Of a stretch of 64,000 bases of DNA, positions 1 to 64,000 are shown in pieces. The stretch is taken from assembly GCA_054601695.1 (NCBI GenBank), contig BAAHQB010000395.1, positions 1-64,000 of the forward strand, given 5' to 3'. How positions within the stretch are numbered: the first letter of the stretch is position 1; every line of letters starts with the position of its first letter. The notes under the pieces are model-generated. The model did not search any database, had not been told where the DNA came from, and saw only the letters and a list, made by a program, of their open reading frames with translations. Position numbers and translations under genes: made by a program. This stretch comes from Amorphochlora amoebiformis (lineage: Eukaryota > Cercozoa > Chlorarachniophyceae).

Positions 1-1319
<1,319 letters not shown>

Positions 1320-1421
1320 ATGGCTAACCTCGCTCCCTTCCTTCCTTTCCTCCTCGTGTCCCTCCCCCCCCTCCTGCTCGCCCCATCCGCCTCCCCTGGC
1401 CCCGCGCCCTAAGAATAGGCA

Positions 1422-17542
<16,121 letters not shown>

Positions 17543-17812
17543 CGGACTGGTAGGGGCGCCCAGTGACGCCTGGATCTGTGCAAGGCGCGGGGGCCGCCTT
17601 CGACCCCAACCGCTTTTTTACTCAGATTTCTTTTTAATTTATCGGCTGGAGATTCGCTTCGCCAGTTGTTTCGCGCCACGCCCGCAGACGCTCGGACCGT
17701 AGCGCCTCACACCGAAAGTCACCATGATGAAGGTCGATTCAAGCCCGAAAACACGCGTATATGCAACTGGTTGAACGTTGTGAATGTAATTGGTGTTCGT
17801 TACCGATAGAAT
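17543..17812. promoter_or_regulatory. Shared promoter between genes A and B
   Basis: This 270 bp GC-richer stretch lies between the divergent start codons at 17542 (minus) and 17813 (plus). It contains no TA tract, unlike nearly all other non-coding DNA here. I see no clear TATA box or named element. Shared promoter function is inferred from the geometry. A second ATG at 17724 in good context could add a short upstream exon to gene B, but the 17813 start already gives the usual protein length. Confidence 0.6.
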
Positions 17813-20556
<2,744 letters not shown>

Positions 20557-21064
20557 AAATACCACATGCGACTTACGTATACGACACTTCGCTCCGGCGG
20601 TGACGACCATGCATATGTTGTGGGGTCTAGACATGCACGTAAACGGCTGTCCATGCCGGTCGGATATATCGGAATCGGCCTGCCCACATAAAAAATAGTT
20701 AGCACTGTTGGGTGGAGGTATACGCACATGTCGCTGGTTTATGTGATTATAAAAAATGTCACCGTCTATAGCTAGACGGTAAATGTTGAATTACGTTCAA
20801 TGCATACCAGTCTGGACATACATGTACTCTAGCCTCTAGGTATGTAATCTAGATAATACTAGTAATAGGCTAATGACATGTTCATATATCTAGTATAATC
20901 TAGATAATAACCATGATAATACACGATCTGGACGCTAGATAAAGTAGAATATGCTACCCATTAAGTATTATTCTAGTATTGTGTACATGTAATCGTATTG
21001 TATACTAGACTAGATCTAGTAGATCCATAAATACAAATTATGTATCACGGTCTTGTATATAAGA

Positions 21065-21105
<41 letters not shown>

Positions 21106-21120
21106 ATTTATATATATCTA

Positions 21121-21178
<58 letters not shown>

Positions 21179-21186
21179 TAGATATG

Positions 21187-21222
<36 letters not shown>

Positions 21223-21763
21223 ATATATAATATTTATATATATATATATATGTGTGTATGTATATATATAAAATGTATGTACATTAATAATCCAGCATGC
21301 TCATGAGCATCTAACACATACAGCATTTGTATACTCTACTAGTAAGTTAGTAGTAACTCTAGTATTAGACATACACTAGATCTAGTAGATATATACGCAT
21401 CAACAAACGTACACAAATCTAGAAATACATGCGTACCAACATACGTACGTAGTACTACGTACCAACCTGCATACGCACATACACGTCTAGTATGAAGCTA
21501 TGAACCAACATACGTACATATGCTAGATCTAGACGATCACGGATCTATATATAGTAGATAGTACTGGATACAGTAGATACGTACCAACACTAAATCTCTA
21601 ATACTACGATATAGAATACACACACATATATCGTACATACGCTGGATCTACACTATCATCTGGTAGATCACGGATCTATAGTAGATACGTACCAACACTA
21701 AATTGTCTCTAATACTATGATATAGAATACACACATATATCCTATATTATATTGTCATATATG

Positions 21764-21819
<56 letters not shown>

Positions 21820-22437
21820 CGCAAAAATCTAGGTAACACATACACACTATACTAGTATCTAGAGTATGTAGTGTGTGCTCCGAACTCTCTTTCTAGAACG
21901 CTTGTTACACGCTCCCACTAATTTGTTTAAATAAAGACCGTAAACACAGCGTGCTCACATTCTAGACATTGGATGTATGGGAGAAAGGTAATCAATCCAG
22001 TCAAAATGATACTGAGTCTCCCCAAGTCCATACACACCTAGCGGAATATAGCTAATCTTTCTAGAATTAGATACAATACAGTATCGTGAGTCTAGTATAG
22101 TATACTACAGTGTATAAAGTGACAGAGACAGAGAGACTGTCAGAGAGTAATATTACACATTATACACTGGATGGAGTAGGTTCATGATGATCATGATATC
22201 CGAGGCTACCTAGATCTAGTGACTAGATTCCAGTCTATCGTGTGGTATATCTAGTATGTCTAGCCTACCTATGATATAAACCCCAAAAACAATCCCTACT
22301 CACTTACTGTTGGTTTTCTTTTTTAGTCGCTACTAGACTCGCTAGCTAGTACAGAGTAGAGCCTAACGTACTATGTACGTGTCTGGAAAGTTGGTGATCA
22401 GTATTTTATATGTAACTTAAAATAGCGGGGTTCAGTA
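20557..22437. other. Convergent intergenic region rich in CTAG
   Basis: This region separates the 3' ends of CCT8 and the MAPKK. About 20760-22420 is not TA repeat apart from blocks near 21070-21260 and 21765-21812. It is packed with the palindrome CTAG, often as CTAGATCTAG, ACTAGT or TCTAGA, far above chance for this base composition, and also holds repeated ACGTAC words. I find no credible reading frame or RNA gene. Confidence 0.8.
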
Positions 22438-31878
<9,441 letters not shown>

Positions 31879-32044
31879 GCGAGAGATCCTGTCCACATTC
31901 CCGTGTTTTGTCCTGCCGATGTCCGCCCTATCACTCTGATTTTTAGCGTGACATAGCGCAATGTAGCACTGTATCGGAACCCACGGAATCCTGCACACTC
32001 CGCCCCACCATCGTCGCAACCTCAGAAGGAAAGAAAAAGCAAGG
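31879..32044. promoter_or_regulatory. Shared 166 bp promoter of MAPKK and TIM9
   Basis: The start codons of the MAPKK (minus) and Tim9 (plus) face away from each other across 166 bp that must hold both 5' UTRs and promoters. The stretch is free of TA repeat. No specific element was recognised. Confidence 0.6.
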
Positions 32045-32365
32045 ATGAGCGCGATACAGGGCATGATGGACAACCAAGCCCTCACGAAGAAGGAGCAAAA
32101 GGAGATCGAGAGCATGATGCAAGACATGATGTTTCGCGAGATGCAGGAGGTCTACATCGGCTTGGTTGACCGATGCTTCAACAAGTGCGTGAACAACTTT
32201 CGCTCGCGCAAAGTGCAGAGCAGCGAGAAGGAGTGCATCAAGAACTGCGTTGCCAAGTCCATAGCGCACACCAAGCGCGTTCAGATGCGGTTCACGGAGC
32301 AAAATCAGAAGCTCAACGCCCAGATGCAGGCGGGCGCCGCTGGGGGAATGCCACCAACCCAGTAG
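32045..32365 (+). CDS. TIM9: Mitochondrial import chaperone Tim9
   Basis: Small Tim protein of the mitochondrial intermembrane space; with Tim10 it carries hydrophobic carrier proteins to the inner membrane. A single exon of 106 residues with no intron. Seen: twin CX3C motif, CFNKC and CIKNC, 15 residues apart, as expected for the disulfide-linked hairpin; DRCFNKCVNNF before and RVQMRFTEQN after, which favours Tim9 over Tim10, Tim8 or Tim13. The N-terminal region (about 45 residues before the first Cys) and the Met/Gln/Pro-rich tail are longer than in animal Tim9. It starts 166 bp from the divergent MAPKK. It is the only intronless gene among the seven. Confidence 0.95.
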   Translation: MSAIQGMMDNQALTKKEQKEIESMMQDMMFREMQEVYIGLVDRCFNKCVNNFRSRKVQSSEKECIKNCVAKSIAHTKRVQMRFTEQNQKLNAQMQAGAAGGMPPTQ

Positions 32366-32776
32366 CATTGGAAGGGCTTCGGGTGTCTAATCTTCGGTCA
32401 GAGAGTTTGGGGGAAACGTCTGTCAACTAGTCGATTGGCAATCTGGGGCACGAGTGCCCAAGATGCGGCATGTGTGCGCGTGGGGATGTTGATGTACATG
32501 TCCTTAGAGTTGGTGGCGGGGGAGCGTGTTATTGACTGCGGCTTAATAACGTTGTTTTTCCACTCGGTTATATAACTGTAAATTGATAAAGCGCTGTAAT
32601 AGGCTTACACGTATACTTGTGGGAATATATATATATATATATAATATATATTACACATATGTACATATATATATATATATATATAATATATATATATATA
32701 TATTACACATATGTACATATATATATATTATATATATATAATATATATATATATATATTATGTGCATCACATATAC

Positions 32777-32809
<33 letters not shown>

Positions 32810-32849
32810 TATATATATATAATATATATATGAACACACACATACCAGT

Positions 32850-32893
<44 letters not shown>

Positions 32894-32977
32894 GTATTTT
32901 TGATATATAAATAATAATACATATATATATCATAGTTCATATAGTATAACATTGTATATTATGATATATATATCTAG

Positions 32978-33020
<43 letters not shown>

Positions 33021-33183
33021 AAAAATAAACTATTAATTATCTAGATTATACTCTGGCATCACTAGTATCATAGTCTGTAGTATTTGTATTATAATATTAT
33101 CATAGTAACACACTATGATATACTAGATATATACTAGATATAAAAATATATATCTATATAAATATATATATATATATACTATA

Positions 33184-33219
<36 letters not shown>

Positions 33220-33313
33220 TGTGTGGTGTGTAGCTTTACACAAATACTAGAAATATATTAACAATTAAATGTACGTTAAAGATTATAATTAATATATATA
33301 TATATATATGTAC

Positions 33314-33344
<31 letters not shown>

Positions 33345-33839
33345 TATAATATTACACATCTAGATACACATATCATATATAGCCTACGGTATATATATAT
33401 ATTCATATGTATATATATATATTATATACTAGATATATATGCTATGTATGACTCTTGATACATGTATGTATATGTGTGTATATGTATATATATGTATATG
33501 TATGTATGTATATATAAACCGGCAACTTGTGACTGTGACAACCAGCATACTAATGAAATACAATATCCCCAGAATCGGCATATGCAAAGTTGTCATAGTC
33601 TCGAACTTAACCCTTGACAATTTATTCGTTAATAATGATAACTTAGTCCGACAAACTGGTCTAGCTGGCTAGCGCAGTCTATATGACTCGTATGATAAGT
33701 ACATGGAATTCGTCATCCGGCTACACGTGAGTCCGTTTCACTGGTGTTGTTGTATGCTTGACATGCTCCGGTGGTGTCGGCACATGGATGGGCATAGTAG
33801 AGGATTCCTGTCTAATTTGTTGGTGAAAGGGTATCTATT
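32366..33839. other. Convergent intergenic region between TIM9 and HSP60
   Basis: 3' flank of Tim9 (about 230 bp of mixed sequence), then TA and CA repeats at 32620-32940. From about 32970 to 33440 there are several CTAG words (for example ACTAGAT near 33121-33135) between TA blocks, then 350 bp of unique sequence up to the HSP60 stop. No coding frame or RNA gene was recognised. Confidence 0.65.
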
Positions 33840-53999
<20,160 letters not shown>

Positions 54000-54873
54000 G
54001 GGTCCTTATGAAACTTCACCTGCTCCGGGGATTCTGGCCCTCGTTTCGCACCGGTTGATGTTCTGCCGACGGACTCACTGGCATTCTCTGTTACTAGTCT
54101 TCAATTCATGTTTCAAAACTTCTCTTCAATACCACGCGTCTGATATAAATTTGTGTCTTCTCTAGCTAGAGTCATTTTAGTCGTAGATATCTCTAGATCT
54201 AGATATCTAGAGATATACTAGATCTAGTAGATAGGTCTAGGAAATAATTGTAAACTACCAAATATATAAAAGTTTAACCAGACCGATGTACAACACTAGA
54301 TCTAGCACTAGTAGTAGATACACGTTTCCACTCAGTTATCTAGCTAGATACTAAAAGCTGGAAAAGAGTCATTGACTAGATTGATGAAATGATGATCCCC
54401 TAAATCCTGGATCTTGTGGATATCTCTAGTATCTGCTAGATCTGGATACGTCTAGATATAAGTCCATAGTCTAGATCTAGATAGTAGATACAGATACTAG
54501 AGATCTAGGAGATAGTCTAGATTTAGTTAACATATTCAATCTAGATTTGATCTAGACTAGACTGTAGAAATACTAGAAATATTATGATTGGACCTGCTGA
54601 CAATTCCAAACTTGCACCACTCAAGTCTAGCAAGTTGACGAGTTTGAATTTAAATTATATCCCTCAGGATGCGATCTTGCTCATATAAAGCTCATGACTC
54701 TCAGTAGATAGAAGTTCTTCCAAATGATTTCTTTATCTCAGGCCCTTTCTTTCACCCTCGATCTTGAACATGCGTTGCTTCCCTACGCATATTTTTATAC
54801 ACTCACACATAATATAATAATTATACTTATATATATACATATATATATATATATACATATATATACATATGTA

Positions 54874-54944
<71 letters not shown>

Positions 54945-55393
54945 GAGTTAGGATAAACAAAGTTGAGCCTGGGAAAAACTACGGATTCAAACACATCCGA
55001 GTTGTGATGTACATTGATGCGTTACAATTTAAGGCTTCTAGAGCTTGGGAATGACGAATGAAGCTTGCAAGGTAAAGCATGATTCATGAATCAATTCAAT
55101 TCATCAAATAACATCAATTTACCTTGGATAGCATTCATGTGGAGGAAGAACAAAAGACAGAGAGGGATAAAAAAGAGAACACTTTTTTTTGTTGTCCGCA
55201 TAGTTGCTCAGATCTCCTCTGTTTCTCATTTCTCGCCTCCTTTTTTCTCATTTCTAGTCTCTGTTTCTCATTTCTCGTCCCTATTTCTCATTTCCCGTCT
55301 CTGTTTATCATCCTCGCCCCTTTTTTTGGTTTTTCTGTTATTTCTTAGTATTTAATATATAGGTTTATTGAACTTAGGTAATGGAAAATAGTT
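54000..55393. other. Convergent intergenic region with CTAG island
   Basis: Lies between the 3' ends of eIF4G and gene G. From about 54165 to 54610 it is dense in CTAG, mostly as TCTAGATCTAG and GATATCTAGAG words, like the region at 20760-22420. It is followed by a TA tract at 54827-54942 and a pyrimidine-rich stretch at 55200-55340 with repeated TTTCTCATTTC. A short frame at 54943-55054 has no recognisable motif. Confidence 0.75.
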
Positions 55394-63976
<8,583 letters not shown>

Positions 63977-64000
63977 GTGTGTCCTCTCCTCCTCCCTCTT

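Noticed and set aside
1320-1412. Plus-strand 30-codon frame resembling a signal peptide ([12 protein letters not shown])
   Set aside because: Ends after Pro-rich codons with no downstream exon, and overlaps the 3' flank of gene A. The CCATGG start also occurs in a nearby repeat copy without a frame.
31879-32127. Minus-strand extension of the MAPKK frame upstream of its Met
   Set aside because: Overlaps the TIM9 coding sequence head-on and has no further MAPKK similarity; the Met at 31878 is followed by a family-like N-terminus.

Overview
The window is nuclear DNA from a unicellular eukaryote that I cannot place further. Seven intron-containing genes use the standard code (TAA, TAG and TGA all serve as stops). 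Degenerate TTAGGG/CCCTAA repeats lie inside introns and between genes. By eye at least half of the sequence is (TA)n or near-(TA)n, so almost every long open frame made of Tyr-Ile or Cys-Val repeats is an artefact of that repeat. The genes appear only when the short non-TA islands are read as exons and joined by splice sites and reading phase.

Seven main genes alternate strictly in strand: A (-, 1422-17542) Tudor-like/PHD-finger protein, 32 exons; B (+, 17813-20556) CCT-theta, 9 exons; C (-, 22438-31878) MAP kinase kinase, 16 exons; D (+, 32045-32365) Tim9, 1 exon; E (-, 33840-45987) Hsp60/Cpn60 with a long N-terminal leader, 27 exons; F (+, 48066-53999) eIF4G, 8 exons; G (-, 55394-62408, 5' end outside the window) unidentified charged protein, 11 exons seen. 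A small two-exon ORF (+, 46439-46648) may also be real. A/B and C/D are head-to-head pairs sharing 270 and 166 bp promoters. B/C, D/E and F/G are tail-to-tail, separated by intergenic DNA rich in the palindrome CTAG.

The striking part is gene structure. The four minus-strand genes (A, C, E, G) are split into exons mostly 18-100 nt long, separated by introns of 0.1-1.6 kb that are largely (TA)n; the TA tract often supplies the splice-site bases itself. The plus-strand genes have no intron or mostly short conventional ones. Despite the fragmentation, exon phases close perfectly: A sums to 724 codons, C to 323 and E to 646. Many exons of A, C and E have nearby partial copies that lack a splice acceptor, a donor, or part of the exon and break off into TA repeat. 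Several minisatellites also start at a splice junction. Together these suggest repeated local duplication of exon-intron junctions inside TA-rich introns.

The gene set is mainly housekeeping: protein folding (CCT, Hsp60), mitochondrial import (Tim9), translation initiation (eIF4G), signalling (MAPKK) and chromatin (Tudor/PHD). I saw no tRNA, rRNA, CRISPR array, transposase or viral gene.
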